Assembly: GCA_019703815.1 (NCBI GenBank) | Contig: AP023053.1 | Span: 420,995-484,994 of the forward strand | Source: Thaumasiovibrio occultus | GTDB taxonomy: Bacteria; Pseudomonadota; Gammaproteobacteria; Enterobacterales; Vibrionaceae | Length of the DNA stretch: 64,000 nt | Direction: 5' to 3' | Part shown: piece by piece, positions 19,537-28,342 of the stretch | Position numbering within the stretch: position 1 is the first letter of the stretch | Layout of the letters: each line of letters begins with the position of its first letter | The notes under the pieces: generated by a model | The model's database searches: none | Seen by the model: the letters and a program-made list of their open reading frames with translations, nothing else | Told to the model about the DNA's origin: nothing | Program-made: the position numbers and the translations under genes

Positions 19537-20628
19537 ATGCCTGAAAAAGAGTCTACCGGTGTAGAGCAATTACTAAACACGGTTACGCCGCTGACGGAAG
19601 GTGCGACCACCGAATTGACCCCTGAGATCGTCGCGATTGCAGAACAGTTCGATCCGATGGACAGTGTCGCGACGATCACTTTTGGCTCGGAAGCCTTAGA
19701 AGGGCTCACCAAGTTTACCGATGAAGTGCTTGATCAAATTAAGCTACGTGATTCAGGGCCTGCGGGCGATATTTTACAGGCCATGGTCTCGAACATGGAA
19801 AAAGCCAGCTTTGATCAGGTCAGCAATCCGGGCTTTTGGGCGCGCTTGCCATTGATCGGCGAACTATTCGATTCGTTCAAGAAGTTTGCTGACGGATTTG
19901 ATACCGTGAGCGGACAACTTGAGCAGTTAGCGAAGCAGTTGGAAGGTCAAGCGAGCAAACTGGCGCACGATGTCCGTCGCTTAGATGGCTTGTACGATGA
20001 AAACCTCAACTTGCTGAAAGTGCTGGAAGACTTCATTGCGGCCGGTGAGCACAAAGTGGCCACAATGCGCGATACTTTGTTGCCAGCATTGCTAGCGAAG
20101 TCCGAAAGCACTGGCGACGCGCTAGATGCGCAGCATCATCGTGATGCACAGCAGGCGATGGTAAGGCTCGAAAAACGCGTACACAACCTGAAGCTAACGC
20201 GAATGGCAACGATTCAAACCGCGCCACAAATTCGTTTGTCGCAGGAAGGCAATAAGATGTTAATGGAAGATATCCAAGACATCATTCACAACACTTTGCC
20301 ATTGTGGAAGCGACAATTTCTGATCGCGATTTCTAATTATGAAAAAGAGAAAGCGTTGAAGGTGACCCGCGCGGTTAAGGATTACACCAATCAGCAATAT
20401 GTGAAAAACGCTGAGCAGCTAAAAGCGTTGGAAGAGCAAATTGCAGAGAACTATCAGCGCGGGGTCTTGGATCTCGATTCACTGGAGACGGTGAACAAGT
20501 TGACAATCGAAACGTTGCAAAACACGTTATCTCGGGTGAAAGAAGGCCGAGCGCAGCGTGAGCACGCCGAAGGTTTGATCCAAAAAGCCGAAGCTGAGCT
20601 GAAACAAGCACTCCAACAAACGGTGTGA
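19537..20628 (+). CDS. TelA-family (toxic anion resistance) protein
   Basis: A 363-residue, mostly helical soluble protein matching the TelA family: LIGELFDSFKKF near residue 110, then long helices, and the conserved TIQTAPQIRLSQEGNKML stretch with LPLWKRQFLIA near residues 235-270. Family members occur with tellurite-resistance (Ter) genes and other stress loci; the biochemical function is unknown. ATG 19537 has GGGAGG upstream; the TTG at 19492 lies inside the hairpin and is unlikely. It is the last gene of the cluster and is followed by an intrinsic terminator, which supports one operon with the ATPase. Confidence 0.9.
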   Translation: MPEKESTGVEQLLNTVTPLTEGATTELTPEIVAIAEQFDPMDSVATITFGSEALEGLTKFTDEVLDQIKLRDSGPAGDILQAMVSNMEKASFDQVSNPGFWARLPLIGELFDSFKKFADGFDTVSGQLEQLAKQLEGQASKLAHDVRRLDGLYDENLNLLKVLEDFIAAGEHKVATMRDTLLPALLAKSESTGDALDAQHHRDAQQAMVRLEKRVHNLKLTRMATIQTAPQIRLSQEGNKMLMEDIQDIIHNTLPLWKRQFLIAISNYEKEKALKVTRAVKDYTNQQYVKNAEQLKALEEQIAENYQRGVLDLDSLETVNKLTIETLQNTLSRVKEGRAQREHAEGLIQKAEAELKQALQQTV

Positions 20629-20674
20629 TCGACTAGCATCAGCTATACCGTAACAATGGTGCACCTTGCACTTT

Positions 20675-20720
20675 AAATGCTGCATTCTCTCTTTCGAGAC
20701 TGCAGCATTTTTCGTTTTTT
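20675..20720 (+). terminator. Intrinsic terminator of the flotillin cluster
   Basis: The stem AAATGCTGCA / TGCAGCATTT with a 16-base loop is followed by TTCGTTTTTT. Confidence 0.85.
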
Positions 20721-20918
20721 CCGAACGATACCCTAAGCTAGCAGTGCTTTTGGCGCAGTAAAAGCAATGACGATGCGGCTGATTACTTATCACAATAAAA
20801 AATACTCACTTTAGTCAGGACTGTCTTCTAGTCTATGTTTACGGTTTACCCCGCTTATGGCTTGGCAGGTGCTGAGGTATGACATAACCCGGGAACATTG
20901 GAGTTTGCTCAACCCACT

Positions 20919-22244
20919 ATGGACGTAGCTTTATTAGCGTTATTAATTTTGCTCAACGGCGGATTCGCCATGTCAGAAATCGCACTGGTCTCCGCTAAGC
21001 CATCGCGACTACAACGTAAAGCCAACCAAGGCGAAAAATCTGCCGCTGTTGCGCTAGCCCTCAAAAAAGATCCCACGCTGTTTCTCTCCACCATTCAAAT
21101 AGGTATTACCGCCATAGGCTTGTGTAGCGGTATCGCTGGTGAAGCGGTGCTTTCCGCGCCTCTGATGGCGAAAATGATTGAACATGGTATTGAACCCGAT
21201 GTTGCCAGCGTGGCATCAACGGCCATTGTTGTCGTCGGTATAACCTATTTCTCTATTGTTTATGGTGAGTTAGTACCTAAGCGTTTTGCCCAAGCGCATG
21301 CTGAGCGCATTGCCACCCTTGTGGCGATCCCGATCAAAACCTTAGCAATGATCACCGCGCCGTTTGTCAAACTGCTTAGCGGCTCAACCAATATCACGCT
21401 CAAAGCCTTACGGGTAAAAGAAGGCGAGGGGGAGTCCGATCTGACAGAAGACGATCTGCAAGCCTTTATTCGTGAGGGGACGGAAAGTGGGATCATTCAT
21501 CAGCACGAACAAGATATGTTGCTGAATATCTTTAAGCTTAACGACCGTAAGGTGTGTCATTTAATGACGCCACGTATCAACGTGGAGTTCATTGATTTAA
21601 CTCAGCCGATCGAAACCATCAGAAAGCAACTACGCTATGCAGAGCATTCAATGTGGCCGGTGTGTCGTGGCGGTATTCAAGACTTGATAGGTACGGTGTC
21701 GGCCAAGTCGTTGTTGCGTCATGGCGCAGAGTTAGACAAAGAGAAGATCGCCCGCTCGGTTAAGGCGCCTATCTTTATTCCTGAGTCGACGGACAGTTTG
21801 ACCATGCTTGGCTACTTGCAAAACTCCAGTGCGGAAGTGGTGTTTGTGGTCGACGAATATGGCGATATCCAAGGCCTTGCGACCAGCAGCGACTTGCTCG
21901 AAGCGATCGCTGGTGAGCTAGTGGCTAGCGATCCGCGTGACCATTGGGTCACGGAAGACCAAGAGGGTGCGTACATTATTGATGCGCTTATGCCGGTAGG
22001 CGATGCCAAAGAGCGCTTAACCCTTGATCTTAAGGATGACGAAGACGCGGATTATCAAACCTTAAATGGTATGTTGATGTGGTTTAAAGGCGATGTACCG
22101 CAAGAAGGGGATGTGATCACCGTCGAAAATTGGCATTTTGAAGTCCTATCGTTAAAGCATAATCGTATTGATAGAGTGCGCGTAACGAGTACCCTTGTTG
22201 ATGAGACCTCGTCAGAAGCGGACGTCGTTAAGCCTGAAGAGTAA
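20919..22244 (+). CDS. HlyC/CorC-family membrane protein (DUF21-CBS-CorC)
   Basis: A 441-residue CNNM/CorB-type protein. An N-terminal DUF21 transmembrane domain (about residues 1-170) starts with the typical LNGGFAMSEIALVSAKPSRL and continues with STIQIGIT and YGELVPKRFA. Two CBS domains follow (about 195-315; MTPRINVEFIDL, VFVVDEYGDIQGLAT), then a CorC_HlyC C-terminal domain (about 340-425; YQTLNGMLMW, HNRIDRVRV). Relatives are linked to Mg2+/Co2+ export; the old name 'hemolysin' is misleading. ATG 20919 fits the family N-terminus; TTG 20898 is also in frame, and neither has an ideal ribosome site. Confidence 0.9.
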   Translation: MDVALLALLILLNGGFAMSEIALVSAKPSRLQRKANQGEKSAAVALALKKDPTLFLSTIQIGITAIGLCSGIAGEAVLSAPLMAKMIEHGIEPDVASVASTAIVVVGITYFSIVYGELVPKRFAQAHAERIATLVAIPIKTLAMITAPFVKLLSGSTNITLKALRVKEGEGESDLTEDDLQAFIREGTESGIIHQHEQDMLLNIFKLNDRKVCHLMTPRINVEFIDLTQPIETIRKQLRYAEHSMWPVCRGGIQDLIGTVSAKSLLRHGAELDKEKIARSVKAPIFIPESTDSLTMLGYLQNSSAEVVFVVDEYGDIQGLATSSDLLEAIAGELVASDPRDHWVTEDQEGAYIIDALMPVGDAKERLTLDLKDDEDADYQTLNGMLMWFKGDVPQEGDVITVENWHFEVLSLKHNRIDRVRVTSTLVDETSSEADVVKPEE

Positions 22245-22259
22245 GAGCGCTCAGTGAAC

Positions 22260-22286
22260 ATAGCGCCGCTGTCTGAGCGGCGCTAT
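22260..22286 (+). terminator. Strong hairpin after the CorC-like gene
   Basis: A perfect 11-bp stem ATAGCGCCGCT / AGCGGCGCTAT with a GTCTG loop lies 16 bases after the stop codon. There is no T tract, so termination is likely but not certain. Confidence 0.6.
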
Positions 22287-23256
22287 TAGCCTTCAATCTA
22301 TCAGTGGCCCTTATGTATGCTTTATTCGTTATTCAGTGGTCTAATGTGTACGGCTACTCAATATAAGCCGATGCTTTAATGATATTTATCTTTGCAATGT
22401 CGCAAAAATAAGAAAAGTATAAACTATAAATAATATTGTAAGCGCCATTTCTAAACTAGAATGTTTATGTGAATATTAATATCACCACAACAAATTCATC
22501 TATTATTATAATTAGCATTATACTCCCACCCTTTAAATGGTTATTTGCTTTAGTATGTTTTAATGCAATAGCACTTGGTTCGCCGTCAACTAGACTTGCC
22601 ACATGTCTACGTCAATCCCTGTCTTATTATCAATGCGATTTATCGTCACGATGAATTCTCTATCTGCCTAATATTATAGTGTTTATCATGTCTTGAGCAG
22701 CGAATTGGATTTTTCGCCTATCACTTCAATGTTCTATCAATGGCTAGTTCTGTCTTTAAATTTGTACATGGTTATATGAAGAAGAGGCTGATTCTGCCTA
22801 AAAAGATTTCGTTAATTATCCAACTAAGCGTATAAGAATCCAAAGTTGACCCGCTAATACCTATTGGGAATTTATGATTGAGTTGTTCTTGAAATGGTTT
22901 TCTAGCCAGTACGTGCCTGAAATAGTGTTAAATACGTGAACTAACGCGCGTTCTCTTATAGGTTGGTGCTTAAATTCACGAGAGAACTAAAAGTAATAAC
23001 GAATTTGGCTAATTTTTTGGGGCATTATTTCCTCATAATTGCAGAATTAATAAATTAAAAATAAAAATATGCATAAAATTCTGGAAATCTATCTCTTAAT
23101 ATTAGAAACTTGCGGCTGTAAGATGATTTATTTAAATTCATAGCGTCAAAACGCAATATTCAGGGCAATTATTCCTGATTTGTGTTTTTTGATGAATTAT
23201 TCAAAAAATTACGTTAGTCATGGCTTTTGGTTTAAAAATAAGAGGAAAGGATTTTC
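22287..23256. other. AT-rich region without a supported gene
   Basis: About 970 bases, clearly more AT-rich than the flanking genes. A 61-codon frame at 22469 has no ribosome site and low-complexity composition, so it is not called. A 7-bp inverted repeat (GTTCTCT / AGAGAAC, about 22950-22988) is visible. It could hold a small RNA, an H-NS-bound promoter or decayed mobile DNA; none of these is proven. Confidence 0.5.
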
Positions 23257-23508
23257 ATGGTTAGACCTGAGTGTTTACAGCCTGCAGCCAAATGGATCCG
23301 GCCTACAGGTGATGAGATTAAGTACGTACTCAAACTAGGCGGCCATACGGGAGGGAGTGCAGCTCAGTTTTTGGGTTTAGGGAAAAACAGCGATCGCACC
23401 GTTCGTCGTTGGACGAGTGAAGACTCGAGCATTCCTTACGCTTCATGGGCCTTACTTTGCCATTCTGCGGGACTGGGGGAGATCTGGAAACCCTCAAGTG
23501 CAGAATGA
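23257..23508 (+). CDS. Small HTH-like DNA-binding protein of the mobile-element type
   Basis: An 83-residue protein with GAGGAAAGGA shortly before ATG 23257. The stretch TGGSAAQFLGL, DRTVRRWTSE, SIPYASWALLCH has the helix-turn-helix plus conserved Pro/Trp pattern of small regulators found in prophages and conjugative elements. The upstream DNA is AT-rich with no clear partner gene. It may be a leftover regulator of an integrated element. No enzymatic domain is present. Family assignment is by pattern only. Confidence 0.72.
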   Translation: MVRPECLQPAAKWIRPTGDEIKYVLKLGGHTGGSAAQFLGLGKNSDRTVRRWTSEDSSIPYASWALLCHSAGLGEIWKPSSAE

Positions 23509-23778
23509 CGGCAAACGCTAAATCATACAGTTATCTAAAAACTGCATAGTGCTTAACCAAGATACTGATTTTGTTTAAGCACTTTACCTTTCTCCTTTGT
23601 TTGGTGTGGATTCATTTTTCACCAAGCTTTCCGATGTAGATCGTGCTAGATCTCAATGTTAGACTTACCTGAGTTTCATAGTAATTAGTCTTTATTTGTT
23701 ATATCGGTGCGGCCGTACCCTCTGATGGCTCATTCCGAGAGTGTCAGTATGCGTATAGTGTTGAGGTTCGTTTGAATC

Positions 23779-24327
23779 GTGGATATATACAGTCGTGAAG
23801 CGTTAATTGATGCTTATTGTCATGGTACCCCGATGACGTTTGTGAAGTTCTGGGGGCATTCATGCAAGCCAAATGCTGTGACGAAAGCGTGTTTTAGTCA
23901 GTGGTATCATGCGCCGTTCTTGGCCGATGGTAAGCAATTTCAAACGGCCGAGCACTTTATGATGTACTACAAAGCGCTATTGTTCGGTGATCATCAATCT
24001 GCAGAAAAGGTGTTATTGGCACCGGACCCAGGCGTGGCAAAAGCGATTGGGCGTCAGGTTGTTGGGTTTGACAACGATCAATGGCTACGTCATCGCTTTG
24101 ACATCGTAGTAGAGGCAAACCGGGCGAAGTTTTTGGCGCATCCTGAATTAAAGGCGTTTTTGTTGGCGACCAGCGACGCCGTGCTGGTTGAAGCTAGCCC
24201 TGTTGATCGGATATGGGGGATTGGCTTGGCAGAAGATGATCCTAGATGCGACAACCCAACCTTATGGCGCGGCGAAAACCTGCTTGGGTTTGCGTTAATG
24301 AAAGTGCGAACACAGCTTTGCGAGTAA
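23779..24327 (+). CDS. NADAR family protein (YbiA-like N-glycosidase)
   Basis: A 182-residue protein with the NADAR signature: FWGH near the start, FSQWYHAPF, the catalytic-region FQTAEHFMMYYKALLFGD, WLRHRFDIVVEANRAKF, LVEASPVDRIWGIGL and LWRGENLLGFALM. NADAR enzymes cleave N-glycosidic bonds in riboflavin-pathway intermediates (YbiA), and other members process NAD- or ADP-ribose-linked molecules. The start is GTG 23779 with TGAGG upstream; no better ATG gives the full domain. It stands alone in an accessory-looking region, so a housekeeping riboflavin role and a conflict-related role are both open. Confidence 0.9.
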   Translation: MDIYSREALIDAYCHGTPMTFVKFWGHSCKPNAVTKACFSQWYHAPFLADGKQFQTAEHFMMYYKALLFGDHQSAEKVLLAPDPGVAKAIGRQVVGFDNDQWLRHRFDIVVEANRAKFLAHPELKAFLLATSDAVLVEASPVDRIWGIGLAEDDPRCDNPTLWRGENLLGFALMKVRTQLCE

Positions 24328-24774
24328 CGATCTTATTAATAGCCTTTTAGGCTGCGCTGGATTCAATATAAGGTGTTTCATCTCTCAATTTTGGGTTGGT
24401 TGGTTTCAGGCTATAATTTCATGCAGCAGCTTTCCGTTAATTAAATCGAACCTGAATGACGCTACGTCTTATTGGCGTCATTTTTGTTATTTACATGTCT
24501 ACGGCTAATAGCCAATTCTTATTTGTATAGCTAATTTCATTCATTTTCTCTTAATCGGTATGGGCGGTGTTCTGTGCAATGAGAAAATAGCGGTCGATTG
24601 TTTTTTGAACTACAATTGACCTCTAAATCAATGATGTTTGTCACTTATCGTTCATTCTCGACGTATCGTCTCCCGTATGATTTGTCGGTTCATTTCAGGA
24701 TAAATACAAGCATCATCTTTCGGAGCCCGTTTTCCGTAAATAAAACAAACCAACCCGTATGCATGGAGCACGTC
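24328..24774. other. Intergenic region after the NADAR gene
   Basis: About 450 bases, AT-rich. Apart from the terminator at 24455-24485 I see no gene. The open frame from 24598 runs into the small Arg-rich gene, but its upstream part has no ribosome site. Confidence 0.5.
24455..24485 (+). terminator. Intrinsic terminator
   Basis: The stem AATGACGC / GCGTCATT with a 12-base loop is followed by TTTG, 128 bases after the NADAR gene. It may end that transcript or a small RNA from the gap. Confidence 0.75.
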
Positions 24775-24954
24775 ATGAAATCGAAAGATCTTGTGTCAAC
24801 GGAAAGTATCGAGACGGTGTTAATTGATGGCGTGTATGTCTCTGAACGTCGCCGTGGCGAGGATAGACGCAAAAGTAAAACAAAGTACCTTGGGTTTGAG
24901 CGACGGACTAACAGCCAGCGTCGTGAAAAACGTCAAATAGATAAGTTTGTATAA
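24775..24954 (+). CDS. Small Arg-rich protein of unknown function
   Basis: About 59 residues from ATG 24775; an in-frame ATG at 24763 would give 63. The C-terminal half carries a doubled charged motif, SERRRGEDRRKSKTK followed by GFERRTNSQRREKR, of the kind R-x-G-x-D/N-R-R. Such short proteins occur in marine gammaproteobacteria without known function. The basic motif suggests nucleic-acid or c-di-GMP-related binding, but this is speculation. There is a weak GGAG upstream. I do not recognise a named family. Confidence 0.5.
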   Translation: MKSKDLVSTESIETVLIDGVYVSERRRGEDRRKSKTKYLGFERRTNSQRREKRQIDKFV

Positions 24955-25184
24955 AAGAGCTGTTGTCGACAGGCGTTGCTCACCGGGCGCTATAGAGATA
25001 ACGGTTTTGTGCTTTTAGTTTGCTGATGCGTTACTTGTCGATGGATACGATGCATTGAAGTCAAGTCTATCCCATTGATTTGTATGAGGTGTCACCATGG
25101 TGGCAGGTTGGTGTCGCTAACATGTCGTCGTAAAAAACGGTGAAGTTATTAGGCTAGGAAGCAGGTAAACCACGGAGAATAACC

Positions 25185-25697
25185 ATGATTGTCAGAAAGC
25201 TTCGACTTAAGCGCGGTTGGTCACAAGAGCAGTTAAGTGAACTGGCGGGTTTAAGTGTAAGAACGATTCAGCGTATCGAGCGCGGCGGTAACGCGGGACT
25301 CGAATCGTTGAACGCGCTGGCGGCGGTGTTTGAAGTGGATATTTCACTGTTACAGCCGGAGGAAACGATGACGACACCTAAATCAAATGACAGCGTATTG
25401 GCCGATGATGCGAAGATCACAGAAGAAGCGATCACACCGGAAGAAGAGCAAGTGATCCAGCGGGTGAAAGAGCTGAAAGCGTTTTATTCCCACGTGATTA
25501 ATTATGTCGCTGTTATGGCGTTATTATTGGTCATCAATCTTATGGTCACGCCAGACTATTTTTGGGTGGTGTGGCCAATGCTAGGGTGGGGAATAGGCCT
25601 CGTTAGTCATGGGTTGAGTGCGTTTGAAGTCGTGAATCTATTTGGTCCCGAGTGGGAGAAAAAACAGATAGAAAAGCGCTTGGGCCGCAAATTGTAA
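25185..25697 (+). CDS. XRE-type HTH protein with C-terminal 2TM domain
   Basis: A 170-residue protein. An N-terminal XRE helix-turn-helix (about residues 1-58; KRGWSQEQLSELAGLSVRTIQRIERG) is joined by an acidic linker to a 2TM domain (about 88-165) with two membrane helices (VINYVAVMALLLVINLM, and WPMLGWGIGLVSHG). The ending GPEWEKKQIEKRL is typical of 2TM proteins. It is probably a membrane-tethered transcription regulator; ligand and targets are unknown. CACGGAGAATAACC precedes the ATG. asnA follows 163 bases later on the same strand, but there is no evidence that it is the target. Confidence 0.87.
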   Translation: MIVRKLRLKRGWSQEQLSELAGLSVRTIQRIERGGNAGLESLNALAAVFEVDISLLQPEETMTTPKSNDSVLADDAKITEEAITPEEEQVIQRVKELKAFYSHVINYVAVMALLLVINLMVTPDYFWVVWPMLGWGIGLVSHGLSAFEVVNLFGPEWEKKQIEKRLGRKL

Positions 25698-25860
25698 TAT
25701 TGGCAATAGGTATTTTCGGGTGTTATTCGCTCGCGATAAAGCGCCCGCATATATTTCTCCTTGAACTCATTATCGAAATCGTTCATTGTGTTTCGACTAT
25801 AAGAAAGGGAAAGATGGAGCCTTGGCTCCATCAGCGACACGATATCGAAGGAATGACATA

Positions 25861-26868
25861 ATGAAATTACACATCCCCGCCAACTACCATTCGTCCTTGT
25901 CACTGCGCGACACCGAAGTTGCGATCAAAAAGCTGAAAGACTATTTCGAGTCAGCACTTGCGTATGAGTTGTACCTCACGCGTGTTTCTGCGCCGCTTTT
26001 TGTAAAACCAGAAACCGGATTGAATGATAACTTGAACGGGACGGAAAGACCGGTATCGTTTGATCTGCTTGATGACAACCACGCAGAAGTCGAAGTGGTT
26101 CACTCACTGGCGAAGTGGAAGCGCATGGCGCTCGCGCGTTATGGTTTTGAAGTGGACGAAGGCCTTTACACCGACATGAACGCGATCCGTCGTGATGAAG
26201 AGCTTGATAACCTGCATTCTATTTATGTTGATCAGTGGGACTGGGAAAAATCGATTGCAAAATCGATGCGCACGCCTGAATACCTTAAGGAAACCGTGGG
26301 TAAGATCTACAACGCGTTTTTGAAAACAGAAAAGTTCATCACCCAAGAATACCCAGTGCTAGAGAAGTGGCTGCCAGAAGAGATCACCTTTATTACTTCT
26401 GAAGAATTGCTGCAGCTCTATCCGAACCTGTCTTCAAAAGAGCGCGAGAATGCGATTTGTAAAGAGAAGAAAGCAGTGTTTGTTATGCAGATCGGTGGCG
26501 CATTGTCACACGGCGAGAAACACGATGGTCGTGCCCCTGACTATGATGATTGGCAGCTAAATGGCGATATCCTGTTCTGGAACCCGTTGCTAGATCAAGC
26601 TTTCGAGCTTTCATCAATGGGTATTCGTGTGTGCGAAGAATCGCTAAAACAACAGCTAGCGATTGCCGGTTGTGAAGATCGCGAGCAACTGCCGTTCCAC
26701 CAGGGTATTTTGACGCAATCGCTCCCTTACAGCATTGGTGGTGGTATCGGTCAATCACGTATCTGTATGTTCTTCTTGCAAAAGGCCCACATTGGCGAAG
26801 TTCAGGCATCTATCTGGCAAGATGAGATGATCGCTGAATGTGAGAAGCAGGGGATCATGTTGCTGTAG
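25861..26868 (+). CDS. asnA: Aspartate--ammonia ligase (asparagine synthetase A)
   Basis: A 335-residue protein colinear with E. coli AsnA (330 residues), which makes asparagine from aspartate, ammonia and ATP in the cytoplasm and shares the class II aminoacyl-tRNA synthetase fold. Visible family segments include [55 protein letters not shown] and the motif-3-like [14 protein letters not shown] near the C-terminus. ATG 25861 has GAAGGA about 9 bases upstream; the ORF extension to 25786 is not needed. A good terminator follows. Confidence 0.96.
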   Translation: MKLHIPANYHSSLSLRDTEVAIKKLKDYFESALAYELYLTRVSAPLFVKPETGLNDNLNGTERPVSFDLLDDNHAEVEVVHSLAKWKRMALARYGFEVDEGLYTDMNAIRRDEELDNLHSIYVDQWDWEKSIAKSMRTPEYLKETVGKIYNAFLKTEKFITQEYPVLEKWLPEEITFITSEELLQLYPNLSSKERENAICKEKKAVFVMQIGGALSHGEKHDGRAPDYDDWQLNGDILFWNPLLDQAFELSSMGIRVCEESLKQQLAIAGCEDREQLPFHQGILTQSLPYSIGGGIGQSRICMFFLQKAHIGEVQASIWQDEMIAECEKQGIMLL

Positions 26869-26904
26869 CACGATATCAGCAACAGTAACGTCACTAAATG
26901 TTAG

Positions 26905-26932
26905 AAGAGTAGCGAAAGCTACTCTTTTTTTG
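26905..26932 (+). terminator. Intrinsic terminator of asnA
   Basis: The stem AGAGTAGC / GCTACTCT with a GAAA tetraloop is followed by seven T. Confidence 0.93.
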
Positions 26933-27034
26933 TACTAGTTGATGAGAACGGCTTCACGAATTCCTCGTCTAGCAATCCCATTCACAAAACTATCAGTGTA
27001 GGCTGAACATCTAAACAGAATAAGGATGTTAGCG

Positions 27035-28258
27035 ATGAAAAACACGTTTGAGCACGCACTACCTAACAGTGACGGTTATTTTGGCGAATACGGTGGCAGT
27101 TTTATTCCACCGGAGCTTGAGGTGATCATGAAGGAGATCAACCAAGCGTATATCGAATGCAGCCAAGACCCTGCCTTTATTGCCGAGCTCGCCCATTTGT
27201 ACAAACACTTTGTTGGACGGCCTAGCCCTATCTTCCATGCTGAAAATCTGTCACGTAAGCATGGCGTTGATATCTATCTCAAACGTGAAGATCTTAATCA
27301 CACCGGCGCGCATAAAATAAACCATTGTTTGGGAGAAGCGCTGCTTGCCAAGAAAATGGGTAAGAAGAAACTAATAGCCGAAACCGGCGCAGGCCAACAT
27401 GGCGTGGCATTGGCGACGGCAGCAGCTTTGGTTGGTTTGGAGTGTGATATTTACATGGGCGAAGTGGACATCGCCAAGGAGCACCCCAATGTCGTGCGCA
27501 TGCGTATTTTGGGCGCAAACGTCATCCCAGCAACTCACGGCCGCAAAACATTAAAAGAAGCGGTGGATGCGGCGTTCGAAGCGTACTTAAAAGATCCCAT
27601 CACTCAACTGTATGCGATTGGCTCCGTTGTCGGGCCGCATCCTTTCCCCAAAATGGTGCGTGATTTCCAATCGATCATTGGTAACGAAGCGCGTGTCCAG
27701 TTTCAAGAGATGACCGGACGACTACCTGACAATCTGGTGGCGTGTGTTGGTGGCGGCTCAAACGCGGTCGGTTTGTTTACCGCATTTTTGGGCGATGAGT
27801 CGGTGGCCATTCATGGCGTTGAACCGGCAGGGCGGTCGCTGACGGAAGTGGGCGAGCACGCTGCGACGTTAACCTTGGGTGAGCCGGGGATCATGCACGG
27901 CTTTAAATCCTACATGCTTAAAGATGGTGACGGTGAGCCGCAGGAAGTGTATTCAGTGGCGAGTGGCCTAGATTATCCGTCAGTCGGGCCGCAACATGCA
28001 TACCTGAAAGATAGTGGCCGGGTAAACTACGGCACGGTGAATGACGACGAAGCCATTGATGCGTTTTTTGAATTATCCCGTGAAGAAGGGATCATCCCCG
28101 CGATTGAATCATCACACGCCGTCGCCTACGCATTAAAGTTGGCTGCCAGCGGCGTGAAAGGCTCAATCTTGATCAACTTGTCAGGGCGTGGTGACAAAGA
28201 TATCGACTTCGTAGTCGAGAACTACGGCCATAAGTACGGCATTGAAACGCTGGTTTAA
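27035..28258 (+). CDS. trpB: TrpB-like tryptophan synthase beta subunit, without trpA
   Basis: A 407-residue PLP enzyme of the TrpB family: [16 protein letters not shown] with the PLP lysine at about residue 94, [10 protein letters not shown] (116-124), [10 protein letters not shown] and the phosphate loop GGGSNA. Compared with classical TrpB, segments such as [16 protein letters not shown] and [10 protein letters not shown] diverge (classical enzymes have INNALGQALL). It makes tryptophan from indole and serine. Neither trpA nor any other trp gene is adjacent, so it may be an indole-salvage or stand-alone enzyme. ATG 27035 sits 8 bases after AAGGA; ATG 27026 is too close to it. A terminator carrying an IS copy follows. 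Confidence 0.88.
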   Translation: MKNTFEHALPNSDGYFGEYGGSFIPPELEVIMKEINQAYIECSQDPAFIAELAHLYKHFVGRPSPIFHAENLSRKHGVDIYLKREDLNHTGAHKINHCLGEALLAKKMGKKKLIAETGAGQHGVALATAAALVGLECDIYMGEVDIAKEHPNVVRMRILGANVIPATHGRKTLKEAVDAAFEAYLKDPITQLYAIGSVVGPHPFPKMVRDFQSIIGNEARVQFQEMTGRLPDNLVACVGGGSNAVGLFTAFLGDESVAIHGVEPAGRSLTEVGEHAATLTLGEPGIMHGFKSYMLKDGDGEPQEVYSVASGLDYPSVGPQHAYLKDSGRVNYGTVNDDEAIDAFFELSREEGIIPAIESSHAVAYALKLAASGVKGSILINLSGRGDKDIDFVVENYGHKYGIETLV

Positions 28259-28313
28259 CTGCGTGGTGTCGCCAGAGTTTGGTGGCTGAGATGACGCGTT
28301 ACTAGACCGATAG

Positions 28314-28341
28314 AGCCAGTGGGGGAGCCTGCTGGCTTTTT
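28314..28341 (+). terminator. Intrinsic terminator after the TrpB-like gene, IS target
   Basis: The stem AGCCAG / CTGGCT with a 12-base loop is followed by TTTTA, and IS200-like copy 2 starts at 28343, inside the T tract. Confidence 0.75.
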
Positions 28342-28342
28342 A

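Noticed and set aside
22469-22654. 61-residue frame in the AT-rich gap
   Set aside because: No ribosome site and low-complexity Ile/Ser/Thr start; probably random in AT-rich DNA.
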